Counted from the stretch's first letter, positions 36,762 to 47,202 are shown. The stretch is 64,000 nt of DNA from Flavobacteriales bacterium (GCA_004213995.1 SGZJ01000003.1:34170-98169); one strand, 5' to 3'. Program-made: numbers and translations. The notes: generated by a model not told the origin, from the letters alone.

Positions 36762-38453
36762 ATGAAAAATAATATAGTAAAGATTCTATTTTTTATTGTT
36801 TCCCTTAATTTTGTCCATGCACAAAACAATCAAAGAAATCCTCTTGATTACAAGTCAATACTCTCTGGTACATTTGGCGAACTTAGAACTAATCATTTTC
36901 ATTCAGGTATTGACATAAAAACTAAAGGAAAGGAAGGCTCAAAAGTTTACGCTTTTTCTAAAGGATACGTTAGCAGAATTAAGATCTCAAAAGGTGGATA
37001 TGGAAAAGCTATTTACATCAAACATAACGATGGAAAAACCACTGTTTACGCTCATTTAAAAAGATTTTCTAAAAAAATTGAAACGATAGTCAAAAATGAA
37101 CAGTACAGAAAAGAAAATTACGAAATAGAAATTTTTCCAGCATTAAATGAAATAAAGATTTCAGACAACGAACTAATTGCTTATTCAGGAAATACTGGAG
37201 GCTCTAGTGGACCTCACCTACATTTTGAAATAAGAGATATAAATCAAAAACCTCTAAACCCTCTAAACTATGGAATTAATGTTCAAGATAGTAAAACACC
37301 CTCCATTTTAGGTTTAAAGTTATATAGTCTTTATAAAAATAGAGAAATTAAAAGTTCTAAAAACTTAACTTTTTACAAAAAAGATATAAACACTTACATT
37401 ACTGACACAATACATAGCATTGGGACTTTAGGCTTTGGAATTCAAACAATTGATCGTCAAGATTTAGCAAATAATAAAAATGGTATCTACAAAATCGATA
37501 CATATATTAATAATGACACACTAATTTCTATAGATTTTAGCAAATTTTCATTTGAAGAAACTAAACACATAAATAGATATATTGATTATTCAGAGTTTAA
37601 AAGAAATAAAAAAAGATTTCAAAAATTATTTATACAAAAAAACAATCCTTTATCTATATATAAAAAAGAAAGTAATCAAGGTGTAATATCTTTAATTGAA
37701 AGCAGCGAGTATTTAATTAAAATAGAGGTCACGGATTTTAATAGAAACCTAACAAAACTACTTATACCAATTAAAGGAAATAAGAATAAAAATATTTTTA
37801 ATAATGAAAGTGACATTAAAATTGGTAACTATAAAAACTTATTTATAAATAGAAACAAAAAATATATTTTAAATCAACATAATTCATCTTTATATATTGA
37901 GAAAGAAACATTTTATAATAATTTGTTCATTAAAAAAAACAGTGACTCTGACACATTAGATTTGGGATCTGATACAGTTCCTTTGTTGAAATCAATTAAA
38001 ATCAAGTTCAAAAAGCCTGATTATAAAAACTCTTACATTGGAATAGCAAATGATAAAAGTGATAAACTAAGTTTTGTTTCATCAACAATTAAAGAAGACT
38101 CAATTATAGCTTTTTCAAAAAGATTAGGAAAATATATTGTTAGTAGAGATACAATTAAACCTACTATTACTCCGTTAGGTTTTAATAAAAATGATTGGAT
38201 AAGTAATCTTAATTATTTAAAATTACAGGTTAGAGATAACCAAACTGGAATTAAAAATTACAGAGCTACTATTAATAATAAGTGGATACTAATGGAGCCT
38301 TTTAATAAAAATGGTGTAATTAGGTACAATTTTAATGATAGTGTTATAGATAAGTCAAAAAATGTTTTTAAAATAGAAGTATCTGATAATGTGGGAAACA
38401 CATCGGTTTTTGAAACAATTTTTTACAGAAAAACAAATAAATTTGAAAAGTAA
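36762..38453 (+). CDS. M23-family metallopeptidase, secreted
   Basis: Predicted periplasmic peptidoglycan endopeptidase or LytM-like regulator. A signal peptide (about 1-20, ending in VHAQ) is followed directly by the LytM domain: zinc ligands His and Asp in HFHSGIDIKT (about 46-55), and His in GPHLHFEIRD (about 150), so the core site is intact. The remaining 400 residues are beta-rich with no recognised domain, a layout common in Bacteroidota M23 proteins (563 residues). The end overlaps the following TonB receptor gene. Confidence 0.88.
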   Translation: MKNNIVKILFFIVSLNFVHAQNNQRNPLDYKSILSGTFGELRTNHFHSGIDIKTKGKEGSKVYAFSKGYVSRIKISKGGYGKAIYIKHNDGKTTVYAHLKRFSKKIETIVKNEQYRKENYEIEIFPALNEIKISDNELIAYSGNTGGSSGPHLHFEIRDINQKPLNPLNYGINVQDSKTPSILGLKLYSLYKNREIKSSKNLTFYKKDINTYITDTIHSIGTLGFGIQTIDRQDLANNKNGIYKIDTYINNDTLISIDFSKFSFEETKHINRYIDYSEFKRNKKRFQKLFIQKNNPLSIYKKESNQGVISLIESSEYLIKIEVTDFNRNLTKLLIPIKGNKNKNIFNNESDIKIGNYKNLFINRNKKYILNQHNSSLYIEKETFYNNLFIKKNSDSDTLDLGSDTVPLLKSIKIKFKKPDYKNSYIGIANDKSDKLSFVSSTIKEDSIIAFSKRLGKYIVSRDTIKPTITPLGFNKNDWISNLNYLKLQVRDNQTGIKNYRATINNKWILMEPFNKNGVIRYNFNDSVIDKSKNVFKIEVSDNVGNTSVFETIFYRKTNKFEK

Positions 38454-40896
38454 CTCTAATATTTTAAATATTATTTTATTCTTAATGCCTTTGATTTTAT
38501 TAGGTCAAAATGGGTATATTAAAGGAGTTGTACTAGATATCAATAATAATCCTATTGAAAATGTAAATATATCTTCTGAAAATAAAGCTGGAGCAACAAC
38601 AAATGCCAACGGATTTTACTCAATTGAAATCAAAGCTTTAACTAATGTTAACATAACATTTTCTCATGTTAACTTTAAAAGTATATCATTTCCAATTAAC
38701 CTAAAAACAAATGAAGTTTATGAATTTTATCCAGTTATGGACATAAATATTGAACAAATTGAGGAAATACTTTTAAACTCAAATAAAAAGACAGAATTAA
38801 AAAGTATACTTACAATAGATCCACAAATTATCCGTACAATTAAAGGAGCTCAACCAGGTATTGAAAATTTGTTAAAAACATTACCAGGTGTTAATATTTC
38901 TAATGAACTAAGTACTCAATATTCAGTTAGAGGGGGTAATTTTGATGAAAACTTGGTTTATGTAAATGGAATTGAAATATACAGGCCTTTTTTAGTTAGA
39001 TCTGGACAGCAAGAAGGGCTAAGTTTTGTTAATTCAGACCTGATAAAGAATATAAAATTTTCTGCCGGAGGTTTTCAATCAAAATATGGGGATAAACTTT
39101 CTTCTGTTTTAGATATTGAATATAAAAATCCAAATGGAAATAATCTTTCGGGGAATCTTAACTTACTCGGTGGTAATATTACATTGAATAACATTTCTAA
39201 AAATGCTAAGGTTTCAAATATACTAGGTGTCAGATATAGAGATAATAGCATGTTAGTCAATTCAAGAGAGACAATAACAAATTATAATCCTAAATTTATT
39301 GATATTCAAAATTTTTTAACTGTAAATATTAATGAGAAATTTAGTTTAAATTTCTTATCATATATGTCAGTTAATAATTACAATTACAAACCACAAAGTA
39401 GACAAACAAACTTTGGAACATTAGATGACCCGACTGCTTTAATTGTCTATTATCAAGGACAGGAAAAAGATAAATATCAAACAGTTTTTGGGGCTGCAAA
39501 ATTAAATTTTAAAGCTTCTGTCAATACAGAGCTATCATTAATAACATCTGCTTTTCAAACTAGTGAAAAAGAATATTTTGATATACTTGCACAGTATAGA
39601 TTAGGAGAAGTTAATAATAATATTGGAGATGAAGATTTAGGTGATGTCGAGTTTTCTGAAGGAATCGGAAGTCAATTAAATCATGGTAGAAATAATTTAA
39701 ATGCAATAATATATAATATTGAGCACAAAGGAAATTATAAAAAAAATGATAATAATTTAGAGTGGTCTTTAAAATTCACCAAAGAAGATATTAAAGACAG
39801 GATTGTGGAATGGGAAGTTATTGACTCTACAGGTTTCTCTATAGACCCACCATTTTTCGAATCTTTAGGGGACCAGCCCTACACAGCCAACGAAGGTCCT
39901 ATTATTCCTTATCAGAACATTAGAAAAACTAATAATACAAAAACTAATCGAATACAAACTTATGTTCAATGGAGCAAAAATTCTAATATAGGCTCTACAG
40001 AAATATATTCAAATGCTGGTATGAGATTACATGGTTGGTCAATTGATAATAAAAAATTGAATTTTGTGTTTAGCCCTAGATTTCAAATAGGAATAAAACC
40101 TGAATGGAAAAAAGATATGATTTTTAAATTAAGTGGAGGTGTTTATCATCAACCCCCTTTTTATCGAGAATTAAGAGATTATAATGGAGAAATAAACTAT
40201 GGTGTTAAAGCTCAAAAATCAATTCACTTAGTAGCTTCAAATGAATATAGCTATAGTCTGTGGAATAGACCCTTTAAGCTTACTTCTGAAGTCTATTATA
40301 AAGATATGACTAATGTAAATGCATACACTGTGGATAACGTTAGAATTCGTTATTTAGCCAACAATAATGCAAAGGCATACGCATACGGCTTAGATTTGAG
40401 ACTCAATGGTGAGTTTATTAAAGGTACAGAATCATGGTTTAGTTTTGGATATTTAAGCACAAAAGAAAATATAGACAATCAAGGTTATATTCCAAGGCCA
40501 TCAGATCAAAGATTAAAATTTGGTATACTTTTTCAAGATTATATTCCAAATATACCAGACTTAAAAATGTATTTAAATTTAGTCTACAATACAGGAGTTC
40601 CTGGAGGAGCTCCCAGCTATGCTAATTCATATGACTATCAAAATAGATTACCTGACTACAAAAGAGTTGATCTTGGAATATCATATGTAATAGTTAGCGA
40701 CAAAAAAGACTTTAAGAGAGGTTGGAAAAAGAACTTTAGTGATCTAAGTATTGGTTTGGAGATATTTAATATGTTTGATATCCAAAATTCGATTACTAAT
40801 ACTTGGGTTAGAGATGTATATTCAAAAAGACAATATTCAATACCAAATTACCTTACTCCACGACTTCTCAACTTAACAATTGATATGAAACTTTAA
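38443..40896 (+). CDS. TonB-dependent receptor with carboxypeptidase-regulatory-like domain, probable TTG start
   Basis: Outer-membrane receptor of about 817 residues. A CarboxypepD_reg-like domain (GYIKGVVLDINNNPIENVN), a plug with YSVRGGNFDENLVYVNGIE and GGFQSKYGDKLSSVLDIEY, and a beta barrel ending LTIDMKL are visible. The only in-frame ATG (38389) lies 54 bp upstream inside the M23 gene and gives a charged leader. TTG at 38443 gives a proper signal peptide (MKSNSNILNIILFLMPLILL, then GQ) and a short overlap of 11 bp. I therefore prefer TTG. No SusD or DUF4249 gene follows. Substrate unknown. Confidence 0.87.
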   Translation: MKSNSNILNIILFLMPLILLGQNGYIKGVVLDINNNPIENVNISSENKAGATTNANGFYSIEIKALTNVNITFSHVNFKSISFPINLKTNEVYEFYPVMDINIEQIEEILLNSNKKTELKSILTIDPQIIRTIKGAQPGIENLLKTLPGVNISNELSTQYSVRGGNFDENLVYVNGIEIYRPFLVRSGQQEGLSFVNSDLIKNIKFSAGGFQSKYGDKLSSVLDIEYKNPNGNNLSGNLNLLGGNITLNNISKNAKVSNILGVRYRDNSMLVNSRETITNYNPKFIDIQNFLTVNINEKFSLNFLSYMSVNNYNYKPQSRQTNFGTLDDPTALIVYYQGQEKDKYQTVFGAAKLNFKASVNTELSLITSAFQTSEKEYFDILAQYRLGEVNNNIGDEDLGDVEFSEGIGSQLNHGRNNLNAIIYNIEHKGNYKKNDNNLEWSLKFTKEDIKDRIVEWEVIDSTGFSIDPPFFESLGDQPYTANEGPIIPYQNIRKTNNTKTNRIQTYVQWSKNSNIGSTEIYSNAGMRLHGWSIDNKKLNFVFSPRFQIGIKPEWKKDMIFKLSGGVYHQPPFYRELRDYNGEINYGVKAQKSIHLVASNEYSYSLWNRPFKLTSEVYYKDMTNVNAYTVDNVRIRYLANNNAKAYAYGLDLRLNGEFIKGTESWFSFGYLSTKENIDNQGYIPRPSDQRLKFGILFQDYIPNIPDLKMYLNLVYNTGVPGGAPSYANSYDYQNRLPDYKRVDLGISYVIVSDKKDFKRGWKKNFSDLSIGLEIFNMFDIQNSITNTWVRDVYSKRQYSIPNYLTPRLLNLTIDMKL

Positions 40897-42044
40897 TTAT
40901 TTACTAAAAGTTCTTTTAACTGGGAAATAACATAATCAACTTCTTCAAAAGTGTTGTATATACTAAATGAAAATCTCAAAGACACAAATTTATTTTCTTC
41001 ATCAGTTAAAATATTATTTAAGACATGTGAACCTGAGTCAGACCCACTCTGACAAGCACTTCCTTTAGAGCAAGCTATACCCTTCATATCAAGTTGAAAT
41101 AAAAATAATGCTGACTCATCTTTAATAATAGGAAACCTAACATTTACCAATGTATAAGTCGAATATTCTAAATCAGAACTTGTACCGTTAAATTTGATGC
41201 CTTTAATATTATCTTTTAATTGATCAATAAAATAAGATTTGAGATTTTTAATATATTCTGTCTCTGCATCAATTTTATCAATCGAAATATCAAGTGCTTC
41301 TGACATACCTACAATATTATGGACGCTTTCAGTACCTGCACGACAACCTTTTTCTTGTGAACCACCAAAAATAAGTGGTTTTATAGGGTTTTTTTTATTT
41401 ATATATGCAAAACCAATTCCTTTAGGTCCATGAAATTTATGAGCACTAGCTACCAAAAAATCTATATTCAAAGATGATAAATCTAATTTATAATGTCCTA
41501 CAGTCTGAACTGTATCACTATGAAACAAAGATTCATATTGATTACATAAATTAGAAACTAAATTTATATCTAAAATATTACCTAGTTCATTATTTATATG
41601 CATTAAACTAACTAAAGTCTTTGAATTTGATGACTTTAAAATAAATTCTAAATCATTGTAATCAACATTACCCAACTCATCTAACTTAACATAAGATATT
41701 TTAATTGGGTAATCAATTGCAAGCTGATCTAGAGTATGAGTTACTGCATGATGTTCAATTTTACTAGAAACTATATGCATTACACCTAAATCTCTAACAG
41801 CACTTCTTAAAATACAATTATCAGCTTCAGTACCTCCAGACATGAAAATTATTTCTGAGGGAGAAACATTAAAGTGGTTAGCAATTTTTTTTCTGGAAGA
41901 CTCTACTAAAGTTCTTGAACCTCTACCAAAACTATGTGTGGAAGATGGGTTACCATAATTGCTTTTAGCAATTTCAAACATCTTATCAACAACCTCATCT
42001 CTGATTTGTGTAGTTGCAGCATTATCTAAGTATACAGATTTCAT
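40893..42044 (-). CDS. Cysteine desulfurase (NifS/IscS-like)
   Basis: PLP enzyme that takes sulfur from cysteine for iron-sulfur clusters or thionucleosides. The start YLDNAATTQIRDEV, the PLP-interacting His region SSKIEHHAVTHTL, the PLP Lys in VASAHKFHGPKGIGFAYI and the persulfide Cys loop SKGSACQSGSDSGSHVL are all present, placing it in the NifS/IscS group. 383 residues. It ends 4 bp inside the convergent TonB receptor. No iscU or suf genes are adjacent, so the acceptor is undetermined. Confidence 0.9.
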   Translation of the reverse strand: MKSVYLDNAATTQIRDEVVDKMFEIAKSNYGNPSSTHSFGRGSRTLVESSRKKIANHFNVSPSEIIFMSGGTEADNCILRSAVRDLGVMHIVSSKIEHHAVTHTLDQLAIDYPIKISYVKLDELGNVDYNDLEFILKSSNSKTLVSLMHINNELGNILDINLVSNLCNQYESLFHSDTVQTVGHYKLDLSSLNIDFLVASAHKFHGPKGIGFAYINKKNPIKPLIFGGSQEKGCRAGTESVHNIVGMSEALDISIDKIDAETEYIKNLKSYFIDQLKDNIKGIKFNGTSSDLEYSTYTLVNVRFPIIKDESALFLFQLDMKGIACSKGSACQSGSDSGSHVLNNILTDEENKFVSLRFSFSIYNTFEEVDYVISQLKELLVNN

Positions 42045-42061
42045 TAATTAAAGTCTAAATT

Positions 42062-43294
42062 TTATATTTCAAATTCTTTTAGAGTTTCCTTTATAATTGA
42101 TAATGCAGATAAAAGCTGCTCTTCATTTATTATTAATGGAGGTGCAAATCGAATAATATTTCCATGTGTTGGTTTGGCTAACAAGCCTTTCGAGCACATT
42201 GATTTACAAATATTTAATGCCGTATCACTATCTTCAGAATCATTAATAACTATAGCGTTCAATAGTCCTTTTCCTCGAACAATCTTAGCTATATTACTAG
42301 ATTGAATATATTTATTTATTTCATCTCTAAATATCGATCCAAGATATTCAGCATTTTTTACAAGCCCTTCATCTCTAACTACCTCTAAAGCTGCAATAGC
42401 AACTTTACAACCTAAAGGATTACCTCCAAATGTAGACCCATGTTCTCCTGGTTTAATTGTGAGCATTATTTCATTTGAAGATAAAATTGCAGATACAGGG
42501 AAAACACCCCCTGAAAGTGCTTTACCTAAAATAAGAATATCTGGCTTAAATCCGTGATGATCACAACATAACATTTTACCAGTTCTACCAATTCCAGTCT
42601 GAACCTCATCTGCAATAAATAATACATTATTTTCTTTACACAAATTATAAGCAGATATTAGGTAGTCATCATCAGGAACAACTACTCCAGCCTCACCTTG
42701 AATAGGCTCAACCATAAATGCAGCTACGTTAGGATCAGATAAAGAAGCTTTTAGTGCATCAATGTCGTTGTAAGGAATAATTTCATATCCAGGCATAAAA
42801 GGACCAAACCCAATCGTACTAGAAGGATCAGTTGATGATGAAATAGCTCCCAAAGTTCTACCCCAAAAATTACCTTCAACAAATATAATTTTTGCTCTAT
42901 CTTTAGGTATTTTTTTTACTTCATAACCCCATTTTCTAGCTAATTTAACAGCAGTCTCTCCTCCCTCTACTCCAGTATTCATAGGAAGAACCTTATCATA
43001 ACCGAAAAAAGAAGTAATAAATTTTTCATACTGACCTAAAACATCGTTATGAAAAGCTCTTGATGTTAAAGTTAATTTAGATGACTGATCTAACAGTGCT
43101 TTAATTATTTTTGGATGACAATGACCCTGATTAACTGCTGAATAAGCAGATAAAAAATCATAATATTTTTTACCTTCTAAGTCCCAAACATGAACGCCTT
43201 CACCTTTATTCAAAACAACGGGTAATGGATGATAATTATGAGCTCCAAACTCATTTTCTATTTCAATTGCTTTTTCAGATAAAGTTTGATGCAT
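42062..43294 (-). CDS. rocD: Ornithine--oxo-acid aminotransferase
   Basis: PLP-dependent class III aminotransferase converting ornithine and 2-oxoglutarate to glutamate semialdehyde and glutamate. Recognised by [87 protein letters not shown] and the PLP Lys in [14 protein letters not shown]. These motifs distinguish ornithine aminotransferase from acetylornithine aminotransferase. At 410 residues it is full length. It precedes the cysteine desulfurase by 17 bp. Confidence 0.94.
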   Translation of the reverse strand: MHQTLSEKAIEIENEFGAHNYHPLPVVLNKGEGVHVWDLEGKKYYDFLSAYSAVNQGHCHPKIIKALLDQSSKLTLTSRAFHNDVLGQYEKFITSFFGYDKVLPMNTGVEGGETAVKLARKWGYEVKKIPKDRAKIIFVEGNFWGRTLGAISSSTDPSSTIGFGPFMPGYEIIPYNDIDALKASLSDPNVAAFMVEPIQGEAGVVVPDDDYLISAYNLCKENNVLFIADEVQTGIGRTGKMLCCDHHGFKPDILILGKALSGGVFPVSAILSSNEIMLTIKPGEHGSTFGGNPLGCKVAIAALEVVRDEGLVKNAEYLGSIFRDEINKYIQSSNIAKIVRGKGLLNAIVINDSEDSDTALNICKSMCSKGLLAKPTHGNIIRFAPPLIINEEQLLSALSIIKETLKEFEI

Positions 43295-43323
43295 ACAAAT
43301 CGTTTAGTTTTGTTAATTTTACA

Positions 43324-43331
43324 CAAATTTA
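43324..43331 (-). promoter_or_regulatory. Putative -7 element of rocD
   Basis: Minus-strand TAAATTTG fits TAnnTTTG and ends 30 bp before the rocD ATG. No -33 TTG at the standard distance. Confidence 0.42.
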
Positions 43332-43388
43332 AAAATATTTAGTAGAGAATTATAAACTGTTACTAATAAATGTCAACAATTTCGATTA

Positions 43389-44795
43389 ATGAGAAGAAAA
43401 AAAAATAAAGAGTTTAATAATATCACAATAGAAAGAGTTGGATCGAAGGGAAAATCTATTGGAACTGCTGACGATGGAAAAACTATCATAATAGATGGAG
43501 GAGCACCTGGTGACATTGTAAATATTCTAACTACCAAACAAAGAAAGTCTTACTACCAAGGAAAAATTACAGAATTTCATAAGTACTCAGAGATTAGAAC
43601 ACAACCTAAATGTGAACATTTTGGAGTATGTGGAGGATGTAAATGGCAACATATCACATATAGTGAACAATTAAAATTTAAAGAAGACGAAGTAAAAAAC
43701 AATTTAGTTAGAATTGGAAATTTAACCCTTCCTAAAATAACTCCTATAAAAGGAGCCATTAATAGCTACTTTTATAGAAACAAAATGGAGTATTCATTCA
43801 GTGATTCCAGATGGTTAAGTTTAGAAGAGATAAAATCAAAAAAAATAATTAAAGATAAAAATGCTTTAGGATTTCATATTCCTGGGATGTGGAACAAGGT
43901 AGTTGATATCAACAAGTGTTGGTTACAAGAAGATATTACAAATACTTTAAGAAACACTATTAAAGATTTTTCGATTAAACATAGTATTCCTTTTTTTAAT
44001 CACTCTAAACAAACAGGAGATTTAAGAACTTTAATGATTAGAACTACCAGTACTAATGAAGTTATGGTATTGATACAATTTTACTCTGATAATAAAAATA
44101 ATAGAGAATTACTTCTAGATTTTTTAATAAAAGAATTTCCAAATATCAATTCATTATTATATGTAATTAATAACAAAGCAAATGATACTATATATGACCA
44201 AGAGGTAAAAACTTATTTTGGAAATAGTTTTATTACTGAAAAAATGGAAGGACTAGAATTTAAAATTAATGCAAAATCCTTCTATCAAACAAATTCAGAT
44301 CAAGCTTATGAGTTGTATAAAATAGTTCGTGAGATTAGTAATCTAAAAAAAACCGATATTGTTTATGATCTTTACACTGGAACTGGTACAATTGCTTTAT
44401 TTATTTCCAAAAATGTTAAAAAAGTTGTGGGAATAGAAGCCGTACCAGATGCTATTGATGCAGCAAAAGAAAATGCAATAAATAATAAAATATTGAACAC
44501 AGATTTTCACGTTGGAGATATGAAATCTGTTCTTAATGATAAATTTATTAAACTTAATGGAAATCCTGATGTAATTATTACCGATCCTCCAAGAGATGGA
44601 ATGCACAAAAAAGTAATTCAACAGATAAAAAACATTTCACCAAAAAAAATTATTTATGTAAGTTGTAATAGTGCGACTCAAGCAAGGGATTTAGAACTAT
44701 TAAAAGATCAATATAATATTATGAATTCTCAAGCAGTTGATATGTTTCCTCAAACTCATCATGTAGAAAATGTTGTACTTTTAAAGAAAAAATAA
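43389..44795 (+). CDS. rlmD: 23S rRNA (uracil(1939)-C5)-methyltransferase
   Basis: RlmD/RumA-type RNA m5U methyltransferase. An N-terminal TRAM domain (about 10-60), then iron-sulfur Cys in CEHFGVCGGCKWQH, a SAM site VYDLYTGTGTIALFI, motif DPPRDGMHKKV and the catalytic Cys in YVSCNSATQARDL are present. At 468 residues it is full length. U1939 as target is the usual assignment, but related enzymes modify U747 or other sites. It is followed after 1 bp by DUF6452 and DUF6048 genes, a conserved trio in Flavobacteriia. Confidence 0.93.
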   Translation: MRRKKNKEFNNITIERVGSKGKSIGTADDGKTIIIDGGAPGDIVNILTTKQRKSYYQGKITEFHKYSEIRTQPKCEHFGVCGGCKWQHITYSEQLKFKEDEVKNNLVRIGNLTLPKITPIKGAINSYFYRNKMEYSFSDSRWLSLEEIKSKKIIKDKNALGFHIPGMWNKVVDINKCWLQEDITNTLRNTIKDFSIKHSIPFFNHSKQTGDLRTLMIRTTSTNEVMVLIQFYSDNKNNRELLLDFLIKEFPNINSLLYVINNKANDTIYDQEVKTYFGNSFITEKMEGLEFKINAKSFYQTNSDQAYELYKIVREISNLKKTDIVYDLYTGTGTIALFISKNVKKVVGIEAVPDAIDAAKENAINNKILNTDFHVGDMKSVLNDKFIKLNGNPDVIITDPPRDGMHKKVIQQIKNISPKKIIYVSCNSATQARDLELLKDQYNIMNSQAVDMFPQTHHVENVVLLKKK

Positions 44796-44796
44796 C

Positions 44797-45324
44797 ATGA
44801 AGATTCATTTTTATATTTATTTAATAATTTCATTTAGCTTGTTAGTAGCATGTGAAAAAGATGATATTTGTGCCGAAGCTACTCCCACTACACCACAATT
44901 AGTAATAACATTTAAGGATGCTAATAACATCAATGAAAGTAAAGCTGTAGAATCACTTGCAGTATATGCAATTGAAAATAATGAGTTAATTCCTATAGAA
45001 ACAATTAATGGTATCAATACGGACTCTATAGCTATACCACTTAGAAATGATATAGGAATTTCTAACTTTAAATTTTATAAAAATCATTCTCAAGTTGATG
45101 GTGTAATTGAGGGGGATGAAAATCATATTTACATAGATTATAATACAGTTCAAATTTTTATTTCAAGAGCTTGTGGGTTTATAAATAACTATGTTGATTT
45201 GTCAGTATTAAATTATGATCCCAATATATTTGGAACTCCAGAAGGAAATTGGATTAGTGGTTATGAGGTTATTAACCCAATATTAGAAAACGAAAACCAA
45301 GCACATGTTAATATTTTTCACTAG
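44797..45324 (+). CDS. DUF6452 lipoprotein
   Basis: 175 residues with a lipoprotein signal (FSLLVAC, Cys about 19) followed by CEKDDICAEATPTTPQL, the pattern I associate with DUF6452. The rest is beta-rich. Function unknown. It starts 1 bp after rlmD and overlaps the next gene by 20 bp, so the two downstream genes are probably translationally coupled. The lipoprotein and the following outer-membrane-type protein likely act together in the envelope. Confidence 0.8.
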   Translation: MKIHFYIYLIISFSLLVACEKDDICAEATPTTPQLVITFKDANNINESKAVESLAVYAIENNELIPIETINGINTDSIAIPLRNDIGISNFKFYKNHSQVDGVIEGDENHIYIDYNTVQIFISRACGFINNYVDLSVLNYDPNIFGTPEGNWISGYEVINPILENENQAHVNIFH

Positions 45325-46003
45325 AACATTATTGGTATTTCTAATACCTGTCTCTATTTTTTCTCAGGAAAATATAGTTTCAACTGATTCAGTTACTTCC
45401 AAGCAAAAATATGGACTTAGAATAGGCTTAGATATAAATAAACTTGTAAATTCTTCTATAAATGACAATTATGATGGTTTTGAATTAAATGCTGATTATA
45501 GAATAAGTGACAAACTATATATTGCTTCTGAAATTGGTTTAACAGAAAATACAGAAGTTGAAGAATATTTAAACTTTACATCTAAAGGAACATATATCAA
45601 ATCAGGAATTGATTTCAATATGTATACCAACTGGCTAGATATGCAAAATATGATTTTTGCAGGTTTAAGAATTGGATACAGTGATTTCGATCAAACAATA
45701 AATAATTATACTATATATGATATAAATAACCAAACATGGGGTCAAAGTTTTATAAATTCGCCTATCGAGAATAAAGACCTCTCATCTTTGTGGTTAGAAT
45801 TAATAATTGGAGTAAAAGCTGAGATATTTAATAATTTATTTTTAGGTTTTAACCTAGAAGTTAAAAGAATGATTAACTCTGAAATTAAAGATAATATTCA
45901 AAACATGTATGTGCCTGGTTTTAATAGAACTTTCGATGGAAGCTCTTTTGGTGTTGGTTTCGGTTACAAATTATCTTACCTACTACCAATTATAAAAAAA
46001 TAA
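45305..46003 (+). CDS. DUF6048 family outer-membrane-like protein
   Basis: 232 residues with a signal peptide (about 1-20) and a beta-barrel-like pattern: repeated GL/GI strands such as KYGLRIGLDINKLVN, LYIASEIGLTENTE, LFLGFNLEVKRMI and a final strand FGVGFGYKLSYLL. Position after DUF6452 and the initial YGLRIGLDI pattern support DUF6048. Function unknown. The ATG lies inside the preceding gene. Converges with the THUMP methyltransferase, 3 bp between stops. Confidence 0.8.
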   Translation: MLIFFTRTLLVFLIPVSIFSQENIVSTDSVTSKQKYGLRIGLDINKLVNSSINDNYDGFELNADYRISDKLYIASEIGLTENTEVEEYLNFTSKGTYIKSGIDFNMYTNWLDMQNMIFAGLRIGYSDFDQTINNYTIYDINNQTWGQSFINSPIENKDLSSLWLELIIGVKAEIFNNLFLGFNLEVKRMINSEIKDNIQNMYVPGFNRTFDGSSFGVGFGYKLSYLLPIIKK

Positions 46004-46006
46004 AAT

Positions 46007-47164
46007 TTATAAGTTTTTTTTTGCTTTTTTACTACCGTCATAAAGCTCGTATTTAGCAAATATAGATTCTAGCTTGGCATTAAATAGTTTTATTTTTCTT
46101 GATGGCCTTAGTCCAACAAATTTTAAAGCTTCAATATTAGAAGTTATAAACCAAGCTGTACTATTAGAATAATTTCTTTTCAATGTATTTCCAATATCAG
46201 CATAAAGATTTTCCATATTTATTTCTAAACGTTCTCCATAGGGTGGGTTAAAAATTATTTGTAAAAAATCATTGCTTGATTTTGAAGTTTTAAAAAAGTC
46301 ATCATGTCTAATTGAAATAAAAGATTCTAAATTTGCATTTTTCACATTATCCTTTGCTTTTGACACAGCACTTGGTGCTTTATCTATACCGAAAATATTG
46401 TAATGAAAATCTCTAGTTTTATCCAAAAGTGAATTTTCTATTTTTTCAAATAAATCAACATCCCAGTCTTTCCATTTTTCAAAAGCAAATTCATTTCTCA
46501 TTAAATTAGGTGGAATATTACACGCTATCATTGCTGCTTCAATTAATATAGTTCCACTTCCACACATAGGGTCTAATAAATCTGATTGTCCATCCCAACC
46601 ACTAAGCATTACTAATCCAGCTGCTAAAACTTCATTTATAGGAGCTATATTAGTAGCAGTCTTATATCCTCTTTTATGTAATGATTCACCAGATGAATCT
46701 AAAGAAACATTACAAAATAATTTATCTATATGAATATTAATTTTTAAATCAGGAAATTTTAAATCAACTGATGGTCTTTCTCCAGAAATTGATCTAATTC
46801 TATCTACAATAGCATCTTTAGCTTTCAAAGAAATATATTGAGAATGTGTGAACTTAGTTGAATGAACGGTAGAATTTATAGCAATAGTTGCAGTGTGATC
46901 TATATAATTCTCCCATTTAATTTCATAAATTTTATCATATAAATCTTTTTCATTTATAACTTTAAATGATGCAATTGGTTTTAAAATTTTTATTGCAGTC
47001 CTAAGTGCTAAATTACACTTATACATAAAACCTGTATCACCAAAAAAAGTTACATTTCTAACACCTTTTTTAACTCTTTGTGCACCTAACTGAGTTAACT
47101 CTTTTTCTAAAAGATCTTCAAAGCCAAATAAGGTTTTAGCAACCATCTGAAAATTATTTCCCAT
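46007..47164 (-). CDS. THUMP-domain class I rRNA methyltransferase (RlmL N-terminal-like)
   Basis: RNA N2-guanine methyltransferase of the RlmL/YpsC group. The N-terminal ferredoxin-like and THUMP region (about 1-160) begins MVAKTLFGFEDLLEKELTQL. The methyltransferase part has LLDPMCGSGTILIEAAMIA as SAM site and the catalytic motif IIFNPPYGERLE. At 385 residues it lacks the RlmK half of the E. coli fusion, as in YpsC. G2445 of 23S rRNA is the likely target by family. Its promoter lies back to back with that of the divergent methyltransferase. Confidence 0.9.
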   Translation of the reverse strand: MGNNFQMVAKTLFGFEDLLEKELTQLGAQRVKKGVRNVTFFGDTGFMYKCNLALRTAIKILKPIASFKVINEKDLYDKIYEIKWENYIDHTATIAINSTVHSTKFTHSQYISLKAKDAIVDRIRSISGERPSVDLKFPDLKINIHIDKLFCNVSLDSSGESLHKRGYKTATNIAPINEVLAAGLVMLSGWDGQSDLLDPMCGSGTILIEAAMIACNIPPNLMRNEFAFEKWKDWDVDLFEKIENSLLDKTRDFHYNIFGIDKAPSAVSKAKDNVKNANLESFISIRHDDFFKTSKSSNDFLQIIFNPPYGERLEINMENLYADIGNTLKRNYSNSTAWFITSNIEALKFVGLRPSRKIKLFNAKLESIFAKYELYDGSKKAKKNL

Positions 47165-47183
47165 AAATTTTAAATAACAAACT

Positions 47184-47202
47184 CAAAAATAAAGTATTTT
47201 TG
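47184..47202. promoter_or_regulatory. Back-to-back -7 promoter elements forming a palindrome
   Basis: CAAAAATA (47184-47191; minus-strand TATTTTTG) and TATTTTTG (47195-47202, plus strand) are separated by AAG and form a perfect 8-bp inverted repeat. Each half matches TAnnTTTG. The minus copy lies 20 bp before the THUMP methyltransferase ATG, the plus copy 20 bp before the methyltransferase at 47223. No clear -33 boxes. Confidence 0.5.
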
